A DNA stretch of 64,000 nucleotides from Propionicimonas paludicola (GCF_002563675.1 NZ_PDJC01000001.1:2914001-2978000); one strand, 5' to 3'. Numbered from the stretch's first letter, positions 1-8,538 are shown. Notes: generated by a model not told the origin, from the letters alone. Numbers and translations are program-made.

Positions 1-377
1 ACGTGCATTGGAATGTTGTCGGCCCGAGCTTCATCGGAGTGCACGAGATGATCGATCCCGAGGTCGATCGGGTCCGGCTCAGCGCGGACGCCGTGGCTGA
101 GCGGATCGCCACCCTGGGCGGCTCGCCGCGCGGAACCGTCGGTGCCATCACCAAGACCCGTGATTGGGCCGACTACCCGCTGGGCCGCGCGCTGGTTCCC
201 GACCATCTGGCCGCGATCGACCGCGAGTACGATCGGGTCATCGCCGACAACCGGGCAGCGATGGACGCCCTGGAGGACGCCGATCTGGTCACCCAGGATC
301 TGCTGATCGGGCAGACCGGGGCGCTGGAGAAGTTCCAGTGGTTCGTCCGGGCTCACCTGGAGACCGCGGCCAAGTAG
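1..377 (+). CDS. dps: Dps-family ferritin-like protein, 5' end cut off
   Basis: This is the C-terminal 125 or so residues of a Dps/ferritin-like protein. Dps proteins form 12-subunit shells that oxidise and store iron and protect DNA from oxidative and starvation damage. The frame opens with HWNVVGP, followed by FIGVHEMID and the acidic helix EVDRVRLSADAVAERI, the usual Dps ferroxidase-site region (HW...H...D...E). The C-terminus EKFQWFVRAHLE is also typical. The first visible GTG is internal to the conserved HWNVVGP stretch, so the true start lies before base 1. The stop is TAG at 375-377. Confidence 0.9.
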   Translation, partial: VHWNVVGPSFIGVHEMIDPEVDRVRLSADAVAERIATLGGSPRGTVGAITKTRDWADYPLGRALVPDHLAAIDREYDRVIADNRAAMDALEDADLVTQDLLIGQTGALEKFQWFVRAHLETAAK

Positions 378-447
378 GCCGCCCGAAGACGGGGCTCGGG
401 GCGCGGCTTGGTCCGCTCCCTGGGCCCTCTTTCGTGCCCGGTTCGGG

Positions 448-957
448 CTAGTCGACCAGGGAGATGTCGACCAGGATCTCGCTGGCCAGTCGCTCCAGGT
501 CGGCGGTGAGCGCCTCCGGGTCGACCTCCTGCGGGAGCCGGGCCACCACGGTGGCCTCGAACAGCCGTCCGCCCGACATCGGGGCTTCGATGATTCGGGT
601 GGCCAGCTTCTCGATGTTCAGCCGGTGCTGGTTGAGCACGTCGGTGACGTCGCGGACGATGCCGGGGTGGTCGTTGCCCAGGACGTTCAGCTCCAGGCTG
701 CGCCAGGCCGGCGCGGCCGGCTCCGAGCCGGGGTGGGTGGTGATCTTCAGCAGGCCGTCCAACTCGCCGAGAGCCTCGATGAGCTCTGCGCTGCGGACGT
801 CCGGAACCGAGACCTCGACGATGCCGGCAAAGGTACCGGCCAGCTCGGCCAGTCGGCTCTGTTCCCAGTTGCCCCCATGCGCGCTGACCACCGTGGCCAG
901 CGCCGCCACCAGGCCGGCCCGGTCGTCACCTACGACAGTCAGTACGAGATTCGCCAC
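448..957 (-). CDS. ACT-domain protein, GcvR-like
   Basis: The protein is about 170 aa with two ACT domains: one at residues 1-75 starting VANLVLTVVGDDRAGLVAAL, the second at about 85-165 starting SLELNVLGNDHPGIVRDV. Tandem ACT domains of this length are typical of glycine-cleavage-repressor-like (GcvR) regulatory proteins that sense amino acids. The target here is unknown. I chose the GTG at 957 rather than the longer frame because homologous sequence starts there and a -10-like TACGAT (964-969) lies 6 nt upstream, so the mRNA is probably leaderless. Confidence 0.75.
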   Translation of the reverse strand: MANLVLTVVGDDRAGLVAALATVVSAHGGNWEQSRLAELAGTFAGIVEVSVPDVRSAELIEALGELDGLLKITTHPGSEPAAPAWRSLELNVLGNDHPGIVRDVTDVLNQHRLNIEKLATRIIEAPMSGGRLFEATVVARLPQEVDPEALTADLERLASEILVDISLVD

Positions 958-1032
958 TTGTGCATCGTAGTGTGCGGGCCGCCGGCCGGCTTCTGGGCCC
1001 GAACCGCGGTACTCACGCCTCAACCCGCGCCG

Positions 1033-1100
1033 TGGGGACGGTTCCGAAATTCGTAGCGCTGCCCCCTGACAAGGGGTGGACGGTAATGGAACCGTCCCCA
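1033..1100. repeat. 68-bp palindromic element with 13-bp perfect inverted repeats
   Basis: TGGGGACGGTTCC at 1033-1045 is repeated as its exact reverse complement at 1088-1100. The 42-bp centre holds a smaller hairpin (CCCC...GGGG around 1062-1076). The outer arms share TGGGGACGG/CCGTCCCCA with the hairpin at 16117-16153. It sits between two leftward genes and may act as a terminator for the rightward strand or be a small mobile palindromic (REP- or MITE-like) element. Confidence 0.6.
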
Positions 1101-1116
1101 GTTGAGTCCGCCGAGG

Positions 1117-1443
1117 CTAGTCGGGCATCGCGCCGTCGAGCTGGTCGAGCGCGGCGCTCAGCTCGCCGGTTCCCCAGGGCCGGACGACCCGGGCCACCTC
1201 GACGCCGTCGGCCAGGAAGATCAGGGTCGGCCACAGCTTGACCCGATACGAGCGACCCAGCGGACGGCCCTTGCCGTCCTCCACCCGGATCCGGGTCAGG
1301 TCACTGCGTCCGCCGAGCACCTGCTCGATGGCGGCGTCCGCGCCCTGGCAGTAGCCACACCAGTTGGTGCCGAACTGCAGCACGGTGGCCCCGGCGTGGG
1401 CGTCCACCTCTTCTCGAGTGATCGACTCCGGCTGGTAGTCCAT
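1117..1443 (-). CDS. thioredoxin-like protein, WCGYC active site
   Basis: A 108-aa single thioredoxin fold with the redox motif WCGYC at about residues 28-32 (QFGTNWCGYCQGADAAIEQV) and the cis-proline segment LWPTLIFL at about 70. There is no signal peptide, so it is cytosolic. It is distinct from the canonical TrxA (WCAPC) encoded at 56212-56535. The ATG at 1443 has a TAGCGT hexamer (1450-1455) 6 nt upstream and no Shine-Dalgarno sequence, which suggests leaderless expression. The specific partner is unknown. Confidence 0.8.
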   Translation of the reverse strand: MDYQPESITREEVDAHAGATVLQFGTNWCGYCQGADAAIEQVLGGRSDLTRIRVEDGKGRPLGRSYRVKLWPTLIFLADGVEVARVVRPWGTGELSAALDQLDGAMPD

Positions 1444-1587
1444 GCACCAACGCTAGTCGCCCCGGACAATCGAACCGGCGAGCAATCCTGCGTCAGGGGT
1501 CGATTGCCGGCCAAGTCCCCGAATTCGGCACGGGGATTTCATCCCGGTGCGAAAATGCGGACAACTTCGCTCCGGGAGATATCAACA

Positions 1588-2661
1588 ATGACCTTCGAAG
1601 ATGCCCTGCATGACGTCGCGGACAAGGTCCGCGAGTTCGGTCCCGCGCTCACCACCGAGGAGGCGACCAAGACCGCGGTGATCATGCCCTTCATCAGCCG
1701 CGTCCTCGGATATGACGTGTTCAACCCCCAGGAGGTGCTTCCCGAGTACGTCGCCGACCTGGGCCTGAAGCACGGGGAGAAGGTGGACTTCGCGATCCTC
1801 CGCGACGGCCAGGTGCAGATGCTGATCGAGGCCAAGCGGATCGGCGACAGCCTGAGCCTCGACCATGCCGGCCAACTCGTCCGCTACTTCCACACCTCCA
1901 ACGCGCGCATTGGCGTCCTCACCAATGGTCAGCACTGGCACTTCTACACCGACCTCGAGCGGACCAACATCATGGACGAGCGGCCGTTCCTGCAGTTGGA
2001 CCTGCTGAACATCGATCCCTACGTTCTGCCCGAACTCAAGAAGCTCACCAAGGAGGTCTTCGACCTGGAGTCGGTGATCCAGGCGGCCGAGGAACTCAAG
2101 TACGTCAGCGGACTGAAGCGGGCATTGGCCGATCAGTTCGAGCGGCCGAGCGATGAGCTGGTCAAGCTGCTCGCCACCCAGGTCTACGACAAGTACTTCA
2201 ACGCCAAGGTCCGCGAGCAGTTCAGCCGACTGACATCCAAGGCCATGGCCCAGTTCATCAGTGAACGCGTGAACGACCGCCTGAAGTCGGCGCTCAGCGG
2301 TGACGCGGCGGGCGCTCCGGCGACAGCCCCGGTCGAGGCGGACGGCCAGCCGACCGATCCGTCGGCGCCGGAGACTGAGACCACTGAAGAGGAGCGGGCG
2401 GGCTTCCAGATCGTCCGGGCCATTGCGGCGAGTGAAGTGCCTTACGACCGCGTCTACGAGCGGGACCAGCACTCCTACTTCGCGGTCCTGCTGGACGACA
2501 ACAACCGCAAGCCGGTGTGCCGACTGCACTTCAACGGCAAGAAGCTCTACTTGGGGCTGCTGAACGAGGAGAAGGTCGAGACCAGGGTCGCGCTGGAGCG
2601 GGTCGAGGACATCTACCTGCACGCGGAGGCGATCCGCGAGGCCGTCCGCCGTTACCGGTGA
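1588..2661 (+). CDS. solitary HsdR-N-type nuclease domain protein
   Basis: A 357-aa protein whose N-terminal half resembles the type I restriction R-subunit N-terminal domain. It has TKTAVIMPFISRVLGYDVFNP, then the PD-(D/E)XK core with Asp in KVDFAILRDG (about residue 70) and Glu-x-Lys in MLIEAKRIG (about 83). The C-terminal 120 residues form a second domain after an Ala/Pro/Glu-rich linker (about 225-260). No helicase, HsdM or HsdS gene is nearby, so this is not a complete restriction system. The start at 1588 is preceded by GGGAGA about 9 nt upstream; a longer in-frame start at 1555 is less likely. The gene converges with the next one with a 1-bp gap. Confidence 0.8.
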   Translation: MTFEDALHDVADKVREFGPALTTEEATKTAVIMPFISRVLGYDVFNPQEVLPEYVADLGLKHGEKVDFAILRDGQVQMLIEAKRIGDSLSLDHAGQLVRYFHTSNARIGVLTNGQHWHFYTDLERTNIMDERPFLQLDLLNIDPYVLPELKKLTKEVFDLESVIQAAEELKYVSGLKRALADQFERPSDELVKLLATQVYDKYFNAKVREQFSRLTSKAMAQFISERVNDRLKSALSGDAAGAPATAPVEADGQPTDPSAPETETTEEERAGFQIVRAIAASEVPYDRVYERDQHSYFAVLLDDNNRKPVCRLHFNGKKLYLGLLNEEKVETRVALERVEDIYLHAEAIREAVRRYR

Positions 2662-2662
2662 C

Positions 2663-3088
2663 CTACAGGACGCCCTTGACCAGGACGAAGCAGGAGTAGC
2701 CGCGCGGCTCGCCGGTCTGGATGATCGCGTGGGCCGTGCGGGCCAGCTCGTAGAAGTCGAAGCGCTCGACCGGGGCGACCTCCACCTCGCGGTCCTCGGC
2801 GGCGTTCAGCTCGGCCTGGAACTCGCGGTGTGAGTCGAACCAGGTCTCGAGCTGTCCCGGCGGAACGATCCGGTAGGCGGCCGGAACGTCGAAGGTATCC
2901 ACCGGGAACAGCTCGAGGACGGCCTTCGAGGCGGCCGCCGTATCGGCGCCCGGCAGGTGGTGCACCTGCGAGGCCGAGGTTGTCGAGGGAAAGTTGCGGT
3001 CGACGATGGCCAACCGATCTCCGTGGCCCATTGCGGCCAGATCGGCCAGCAGCGCCGGGGTGAGTAGTGGCGAGATCCTCTTCAGCAT
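2663..3088 (-). CDS. RbsD/FucU family sugar mutarotase/pyranase
   Basis: A 141-aa member of the RbsD/FucU family, which interconverts sugar anomers or ring forms (ribose pyranase, fucose mutarotase). The family hallmark MGHGDRLAIVDRNFP lies near residues 20-35, with the catalytic His in HGD, and the C-terminus ends RGYSCFVLVKGVL. It is the last gene of the leftward sugar operon. Its start codon overlaps the stop of the kinase gene by one base, so the two are translationally coupled. It probably presents the transported sugar in the form its kinase or isomerase needs. Which sugar cannot be read from the sequence. Confidence 0.8.
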   Translation of the reverse strand: MLKRISPLLTPALLADLAAMGHGDRLAIVDRNFPSTTSASQVHHLPGADTAAASKAVLELFPVDTFDVPAAYRIVPPGQLETWFDSHREFQAELNAAEDREVEVAPVERFDFYELARTAHAIIQTGEPRGYSCFVLVKGVL

Positions 3089-4308
3089 CAGCCCTCCTCA
3101 GAAGCGGTTTCGGTGCCCAGTGGCCCGTAGACCAGGGTGCCGAGGAAGCCGCCAACGAAGGTGTCACCCAGGCCGATCGTGGTCGGACGGGGCACGTCCA
3201 GCACCCGTCCGGGAACGCAGCGGACCGAACCGCCCAACCAATCCTGGATCTGAGTACAGAACTGCGCCCCACCGGCATGGACGCTCAGCTGCCGCACCGC
3301 GGCCAGATCCGCCACCGTGAAGTTGTCGCCGTAGCAGTAGCGGGTGCTGGCCAGGTCGATCCCACCGGCCAGGGCATCGGTGAACTCCCCGGCTCGGGCA
3401 CCGCGGGCCAGCGACCAGTACTTGGTGTGCACCACCACAGTTGGGGCGATCGCGAAGCGGTTGAACTCGCCCAGGGCGGCCAGTACGTCGTCCAGGTCGA
3501 GCAAGTTCACCCGGCGCCCCAGGTAGGACTGCAGCTCGTCCTCGTTCAGGCTGTGCACGTCGATCCGGCCGCGGAAGTCGCGGCTGACCAGCTCGCGCAT
3601 GGCGTTGTCGTGGAAACCGGCGTCCTCGTAGAACACCACCGCCTCGGCCGGCAGCTGGGTCATCGCCTGCTGCAGGAACGCGATCCGGTCGGCCAACAAG
3701 GTCGGATCGCGCATCACGTTGAAGCCGGACGGGAGGAAGGCCCGTGCTCCGGCCAAGGCGGCGGGTAGTTCCGGGCTGAGCACAAGGTCCCGATTGGGCG
3801 GATCATTGACGAAGATAATCCGGTTCGGGTGCTCGGCCCGCACTTCCCCATCGACGAGCGCCACCCGCGCTCCAGCCGGGAACTGGACGATCAGGTGCGG
3901 GTCGAGAGAGTCCCGAGTCGCACTGCTGAGGTAGTCGATTCCCGGCGGGAGCAGCCGGCGGACGTTGTCGTCGATGCTCACAAGGTGCACCAGGCTGGGT
4001 ACACCCAGCTTGGCGATGGCCAGGGCGGCCCGCACGCAGGTGCCGCCCAGGCTGATCAGATAGTCGAAGCGCTCAGCGAAGTCGATGCCCAGTTGCGAGG
4101 ACGAGATGTACTTCTCGCCGCCGCTGTCGGCGTCCAGAAACGCCAGGATGGCGCAGACCAGATCACGCTCGTCCTGGACCGGTGCGGTCACGTCGAGGTC
4201 GGCTCGGACGATCCGATACTGCCGGGCCAGTTCGGCCAGCAGCTCGGCGTCCCAAGCAATCTCGAAGTCGACGGTTCCGCCCAGTCCGAGGACGAGTTCG
4301 TGAGTCAT
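3088..4308 (-). CDS. ADP-dependent-type sugar kinase (ADP-PFK/glucokinase family)
   Basis: A 406-aa ribokinase-fold protein that looks like the ADP-dependent phosphofructokinase/glucokinase family, best known from archaea and metazoa. Family signatures are visible: the N-terminal GLGGTVD, the NxxE-type motif in HSLNEDELQSYLG (about residues 247-259), and the C-terminal GLGDTFVGGF (about 380), whose Asp is the catalytic base. The family uses ADP rather than ATP as phosphoryl donor; that is known for the family and not shown here. The gene lies between a class II aldolase (19-bp gap) and a mutarotase (1-bp overlap), which suggests it phosphorylates a ketose or its phosphate before aldol cleavage. 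Confidence 0.75.
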   Translation of the reverse strand: MTHELVLGLGGTVDFEIAWDAELLAELARQYRIVRADLDVTAPVQDERDLVCAILAFLDADSGGEKYISSSQLGIDFAERFDYLISLGGTCVRAALAIAKLGVPSLVHLVSIDDNVRRLLPPGIDYLSSATRDSLDPHLIVQFPAGARVALVDGEVRAEHPNRIIFVNDPPNRDLVLSPELPAALAGARAFLPSGFNVMRDPTLLADRIAFLQQAMTQLPAEAVVFYEDAGFHDNAMRELVSRDFRGRIDVHSLNEDELQSYLGRRVNLLDLDDVLAALGEFNRFAIAPTVVVHTKYWSLARGARAGEFTDALAGGIDLASTRYCYGDNFTVADLAAVRQLSVHAGGAQFCTQIQDWLGGSVRCVPGRVLDVPRPTTIGLGDTFVGGFLGTLVYGPLGTETASEEG

Positions 4309-4327
4309 TGCTGAACTATCTCCAACC

Positions 4328-5194
4328 TCAGCGGTACAGGTGAGCCTTGTTGTCGGCGCCGAAGAGACGGATCTTGTGCGCCGCCACCTCGTTCATGGCC
4401 TCGATGCAGGCCGGCTGGATCATCAGCGGCTCACGCAGCTTGGGATCGTCGCCGAGCACCTCACGCATCTTGGCGTGGTAGCCGACCTTGATGTCGGAGG
4501 AGATGTTGATCTTGTTGATGCCGGTCTTGGCAGCGATCGCGATCTCGTCGTCGGGGTTGTTCGAACCACCGTGCAGCACCAGCGGAATCGGCAGCACCGC
4601 CTTGATCTCCTTGAGCAGCTCGAGCTTGAGCTCGGGCTTCATCCCGGCCGGGTACAGGCCGTGGAAGGTGCCGATGGCGATGGCCAGGCTGTCCACACCG
4701 GTCTGCTCGACGAACCTCACGGCGTCCTCGGGCTTGGTGTAGATGACCTCGCTGGCGCCGGACTCACCGTAGGAGTCGTTGGCGCCGATGGTGCCGAGCT
4801 CGGCCTCAACCGACAGCCCGACAGCGTGAGCCGCGGCCACGACCTTCTTGGTGATCTCGACGTTCTCCTCGAACGGCTTGATCGAGGCGTCGATCATCAC
4901 CGAGGTGTAGCCGTTCTGGATCGAGGTGAGCACCTGCTCGTAGGTGCCGCCGTGATCCAGGTGGACGGCCATCGGCACCGACGAACGGTAGGCGCGGGCC
5001 AGGATTGCCTTGATCAGGTCCGGGCCGATGTGGGCGTACTCATCGGGATGAATCGCCACGATCCACGGCGCCTGGAGCTCCTCGCAGAGGTCCGCGATCC
5101 CCTGGAACATCGCGTAGTCGCTGATGTTGAACGCCGGCACGGCGAAGCCGGCCTCGTTGGCGACCTTGAGAACTCCGTCACCGCTGGTAAGCAT
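4328..5194 (-). CDS. class II ketose-bisphosphate aldolase
   Basis: A 288-aa class II (zinc) aldolase of the Fba/GatY/KbaY family, which cleaves a ketose bisphosphate to dihydroxyacetone phosphate and an aldehyde phosphate. Visible motifs are VHLDHGGTYEQV (catalytic Asp and zinc His, about residues 78-90), SVEAELGTIGANDS (about 128-141), AIGTFHGLYP with a zinc His (about 173-183) and LVLHGGSNNPDDEI (about 207-220), then KINISSDIK. The length fits the tagatose/fructose-type subgroup. Encoded in the sugar operon, it is probably devoted to that pathway and not to central glycolysis. The exact substrate is unresolved. Confidence 0.88.
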   Translation of the reverse strand: MLTSGDGVLKVANEAGFAVPAFNISDYAMFQGIADLCEELQAPWIVAIHPDEYAHIGPDLIKAILARAYRSSVPMAVHLDHGGTYEQVLTSIQNGYTSVMIDASIKPFEENVEITKKVVAAAHAVGLSVEAELGTIGANDSYGESGASEVIYTKPEDAVRFVEQTGVDSLAIAIGTFHGLYPAGMKPELKLELLKEIKAVLPIPLVLHGGSNNPDDEIAIAAKTGINKINISSDIKVGYHAKMREVLGDDPKLREPLMIQPACIEAMNEVAAHKIRLFGADNKAHLYR

Positions 5195-5232
5195 GCTATT
5201 TCTCCTTGTGTTTCTTTGTTTGGTAGGGAAGT

Positions 5233-6072
5233 TCAGTTCTTAACGGCACCGGCGGTCATGCCGCCGATGAAGTACCGCTGGAAGAAGAGGAAGAGCAGCA
5301 TGATCGGGATCGATCCGAGGATCGACATCGACATCATCTGGTTCCACTCATAGGAGTGCTGGCCCATCAGCAGCTGGATGCCGATCGGCACCGTCCGCAT
5401 CTCGGGGGTCTTGGTCAGGGTCAGCGCGAACAGGTACTCGTTCCAAGCGATCATGAACGTGTAGATGCCCACCGAGACCAGGCCGGGGATGCTGATCGGA
5501 ACCAGGACCCGCCACAACGCCGTCCAGGACGATCCGCCGTCGACCTTCACGGCCTCGTCCAACTCACGCGGCAAGGTGTTGAAGTAGCCGGTGAGCATGA
5601 TGATCGCATAGGGCAGGGTGAAGACCAGGTAGGTCAGGATCAGCCCGGCGTAGCTGTTGTAGAGGCCCAGGAAGACGATCAGACCGAAGTAGGGGATCAG
5701 CAGCGTGATCGGCGGGACGGCCTGGACGCTGACGATGATCATGTTCAGGATCTTCTTGAACGGGAACTCGTAGCGACTCAGCGCGAAGGCGGCCAGGATG
5801 CCGACCAGCAAGGTCAGCGCCGTCACCGAGAGCGAGACGAAGTAGCTGTTCAGGAAGAAGCGCACCTTGGCCGGATCGGTGAAGATCGCGGTGTAGGCAT
5901 CGAAGGTGAACGTGGACGGGATCAGATGCGGCGGGAACTGGAAGATGTCGGTGTTCGGCTTGAACGAGCTCGACAGCATCCACAGCACCGGCGCACCGGC
6001 GAAGATCGCGCCGAGCACCAGGGCGATCAAGAGCCCGGTGCGGGCCAGCATGCGGGTCTGTGCTTTGGTCAT
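5233..6072 (-). CDS. sugar ABC transporter permease, MalG type
   Basis: A 279-aa inner-membrane permease of the carbohydrate uptake CUT1 class, with six predicted membrane segments. The cytoplasmic coupling loop that docks the ATPase is clear: DEAVKVDGGSSWTALWRVLVP (about residues 178-198). The C-terminus FFQRYFIGGMTAGAVKN is typical of MalG-like subunits. It is separated by only 2 bp from the partner permease upstream and is co-transcribed with aldolase, kinase and mutarotase genes downstream. No ATP-binding subunit gene is in the locus, so a shared ATPase such as the MsiK type known in actinobacteria is probably used. Confidence 0.92.
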   Translation of the reverse strand: MTKAQTRMLARTGLLIALVLGAIFAGAPVLWMLSSSFKPNTDIFQFPPHLIPSTFTFDAYTAIFTDPAKVRFFLNSYFVSLSVTALTLLVGILAAFALSRYEFPFKKILNMIIVSVQAVPPITLLIPYFGLIVFLGLYNSYAGLILTYLVFTLPYAIIMLTGYFNTLPRELDEAVKVDGGSSWTALWRVLVPISIPGLVSVGIYTFMIAWNEYLFALTLTKTPEMRTVPIGIQLLMGQHSYEWNQMMSMSILGSIPIMLLFLFFQRYFIGGMTAGAVKN

Positions 6073-6074
6073 GA

Positions 6075-7028
6075 TCAGTCCCTCGCCTTCTGGGCGCGGA
6101 CGTAGAAGAACGCGAGCACCATCGAGATCACCAAGACGATGACGGCGGACGCGGACGCGGCCCCGAACTGGTACTTGGTGAAGGCCAGCTTGTAGGTGAA
6201 GGTGCTCAGCATCTCCGTGGTGCCGAGCGGACCGCCGCCGGTGGTCATCCAGATCAGCGCGAACTGCTGGGTGGTCCAGATGAAGTCCAGCAGGGCCATA
6301 CTGATGATGATCGGCTTCAGCTGCGGCAAGGTGATTCGGGTGAAGCGCTGCCAGGCGCTGGCACCGTCCACCTGAGCGGCCTCGTAGTACTCACCGGGGA
6401 TTCCCTGCAGGCCGGCCAGCAGGCTGGTCATGTAGAAGGGGTAGCCGGACCAGATGTTGATGAAGGTGACCGCGAACAGTGCGGTCTCCGGCGAGCCCAG
6501 CCATTCGATCTGCGAGCCGGCCAGGTGGGACGCCGTCAGCAGGTAGTTGATGACGCCGTTCGGCTCGAGCAGCAGGCGCCACAGCACGGCGATGATCGCC
6601 ACGGTGAACAGCCAGGGCAGCACGTAGATGGTGCGGAAGATGGCCTTGGTCTTGTGACCCAACAAGTCGGTGTTGAGCATCATGGCGAAAGCCAGGCCGA
6701 GGATCAGATGAGCGACGACGCTCACCCCGGTGAAGAACAAGGTGTTGGTGACCGCAGTCCAGAAGCTCTCGCTGGACAGGATGTCGCTGTAGTGCTTGAA
6801 CCCGACGAACTGCGGGTTCTTCTTCATGATCACGTTGTCCATCAGCGAGTAGCCGATGACCATCACGATCGGAATGACCATCAAGACTGTCAGCAGGATG
6901 ACGGTCGGAGAGAGGTAGCCAAAGGGAACCAAGGCCTTGGCCAAGCCCTTCTTGCCGCCAGTCGCCCGGGAGCGGCTACCGCCGGGTCCGGAGCTCTTGG
7001 CTCGTGCCGGGAGCGTGGTGGTGCTCAC
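6075..7028 (-). CDS. sugar ABC transporter permease, MalF type
   Basis: A 317-aa CUT1 permease with a Ser/Lys/Arg-rich N-terminal tail of about 30 residues, then six membrane segments starting near LVPFGYLSPTVILLTVLMVI. The ATPase-contact loop is YEAAQVDGASAWQRFTRITL (about residues 212-231). It pairs with the MalG-type permease downstream to form the membrane channel for the solute-binding protein encoded upstream. The start GTG/ATG region at 7028 lies just after a strong intercistronic hairpin (7049-7086). Confidence 0.92.
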   Translation of the reverse strand: MSTTTLPARAKSSGPGGSRSRATGGKKGLAKALVPFGYLSPTVILLTVLMVIPIVMVIGYSLMDNVIMKKNPQFVGFKHYSDILSSESFWTAVTNTLFFTGVSVVAHLILGLAFAMMLNTDLLGHKTKAIFRTIYVLPWLFTVAIIAVLWRLLLEPNGVINYLLTASHLAGSQIEWLGSPETALFAVTFINIWSGYPFYMTSLLAGLQGIPGEYYEAAQVDGASAWQRFTRITLPQLKPIIISMALLDFIWTTQQFALIWMTTGGGPLGTTEMLSTFTYKLAFTKYQFGAASASAVIVLVISMVLAFFYVRAQKARD

Positions 7029-7048
7029 CGCGCCTCCTTTCGATCATG

Positions 7049-7086
7049 GAGTGGGGGCCTCAAGGTGAACCGTGAGGCCCCCACTC
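7049..7086 (-). terminator. intercistronic hairpin between binding protein and permease genes
   Basis: A perfect 14-bp stem (GAGTGGGGGCCTCA at 7049-7062, complement at 7073-7086) with a 10-nt loop sits in the 74-bp gap after the binding-protein gene. Such structures in ABC operons act as partial terminators or 3' RNA stabilisers that keep binding protein in excess over permease, as known for malE-malF. That role here is inferred. Confidence 0.75.
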
Positions 7087-7102
7087 GGTACATCAGGTGG
7101 GA

Positions 7103-8407
7103 TCAGCCGGCGAAGGCTGCGTCCCAGGCCTTCTGCGCAGCAGCCAGCGCATCATCTGCGGACTGCTTGCCGGCCAGGTACTTCTGGAACTGCTCATCGA
7201 AGGAACGCATCAGATCCTCGGCCACCGGCAGACCGGTGAACTCGTTGGTCGGAGTGCCTGCCTGGTAGATGTCGAAGGCCTGCTTGAAGATCGGATCACT
7301 GTTCACGAAGTCCGGCACGGCCTGGGCGTTGCCCGGGAAGGCGTGGGCCGCGTTGCAGAGGGTGGCGTTGACATCCTTGCCGAGCAGGAAGGCGACCAGC
7401 TTGAAGGCCTCGGCCTGGTGCTTGGAGTTGGCGGCAACACCGATGCCCCACGATGCGTACGGCATACCGCGCTTGCCGGAGTAGCCATCAGCGGACGGAA
7501 TCGCGGCGACCTGGAACTTCAGATCCTTGTTCTGCTCGCGGATCAGGTTCACGTGAGCCAGCGAGTCGATCATCATGCCCACCCGGCCGTTGGTGAACTC
7601 GTTGACCTTGTCCTGCTCCTTCATGGTGAAGCTGCCCTTGGCGATCGAGCCGGCGTCGTACATGCCCTTGATGAACTCCATGGCGGACTTCACATCAGCA
7701 TTGCCGGTCAGGTACGGCTTGCCGTCCTTCAGCATCGAGCCACCGGACGACCAGACCCAGCTCATCACGTCGTTCTGGATGCCGTTGGGCGCGCTGGAAT
7801 CCAGCGGGAGAACCCAGCCAGCGGTGTTGTTGCCGAGCTTGGTCAGCGCGGCGGCGGCAGCGGTGAACTCGGTGCGGTTGGTCGGGACGGCGGAGACGCC
7901 GGCCTTCTTGAGCAGATCGTCGTTGACGAACATCGGGTAGACGAAGTTCGCCACGGGGATCATCCAGGTGGAGCCGTTCAGCTGCACCTGGGCAGCCAGC
8001 TGCTTCTCGTCGAAGCTGGCTGCCTTCATCAGCTCGGACAGGTTGGCCAGCGAGCCCTGCTTCACGAAGTCGTTGACCCAGGCTCCGTCGAGGCCGACCA
8101 CGTCGGACATGGTGCCGGCCGCGGCACCGGCGACGACCTGCTCCTTGGTGGAGGCGTACGGGCCGCTGATCAGCTTGACCTTGATACCCGGGTTTGCCTT
8201 CTCGAACTGATCCATGAGGCCGCGCAGTGCGTTGGCGGGCAGTTCCGGCTCCCACCACTGGGCGAATTCGAGGGTAACTTCCTCAGCGGCGGCGCTGCTG
8301 CTACCTGCGGCTGAAGTCGGTGCGGTGGTGCTGCCACTGGCACATCCAGTCATTGCCAGAGTCGCTGCTGCCATCACAGCGATCCCCGCCAGGAACTTCT
8401 TACGCAT
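7103..8407 (-). CDS. sugar ABC transporter substrate-binding lipoprotein
   Basis: A 434-aa extracellular solute-binding protein of family 1 (CUT1 sugar uptake). The N-terminus MRKKFLAGIAVMAAATLAMTGCASG is a lipoprotein signal with a TGC-A lipobox (Cys about residue 22), followed by a Ser/Ala/Thr linker. The mature protein has the family pattern ...VTLEFAQWWEPEL..., ...FEKANPGIKVKLISGPY... The start is fixed by GGGAG a few bases upstream of ATG 8407, even though the frame runs far beyond it. It is the first gene of the leftward sugar operon and faces deoR across a shared 222-bp promoter region. Confidence 0.92.
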   Translation of the reverse strand: MRKKFLAGIAVMAAATLAMTGCASGSTTAPTSAAGSSSAAAEEVTLEFAQWWEPELPANALRGLMDQFEKANPGIKVKLISGPYASTKEQVVAGAAAGTMSDVVGLDGAWVNDFVKQGSLANLSELMKAASFDEKQLAAQVQLNGSTWMIPVANFVYPMFVNDDLLKKAGVSAVPTNRTEFTAAAAALTKLGNNTAGWVLPLDSSAPNGIQNDVMSWVWSSGGSMLKDGKPYLTGNADVKSAMEFIKGMYDAGSIAKGSFTMKEQDKVNEFTNGRVGMMIDSLAHVNLIREQNKDLKFQVAAIPSADGYSGKRGMPYASWGIGVAANSKHQAEAFKLVAFLLGKDVNATLCNAAHAFPGNAQAVPDFVNSDPIFKQAFDIYQAGTPTNEFTGLPVAEDLMRSFDEQFQKYLAGKQSADDALAAAQKAWDAAFAG

Positions 8408-8523
8408 CTCACTCCCTTGTTCGTGCGTGACGCGCCGGAGGAGCGGCGACTCCGCTCTGAGACTCACGATCGCGCCGGCGTGCTCATCCTGCCGTCGATT
8501 TCCTCCGAGAGTCAAGGCATTTT

Positions 8524-8538
8524 TGCGGGTTCTTGCGG
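8524..8538 (+). promoter_or_regulatory. direct repeat TGCGG-N5-TGCGG, candidate DeoR operator
   Basis: TGCGG occurs at 8524-8528 and again at 8534-8538, exactly one helical turn apart (TTGCGGGTTCTTGCGG). A further single TGCGG is at 8576-8580, and the inverse pair lies at 8599-8613. DeoR-family repressors commonly bind direct repeats of this spacing, so these are the natural sites for the adjacent DeoR protein. Confidence 0.55.
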
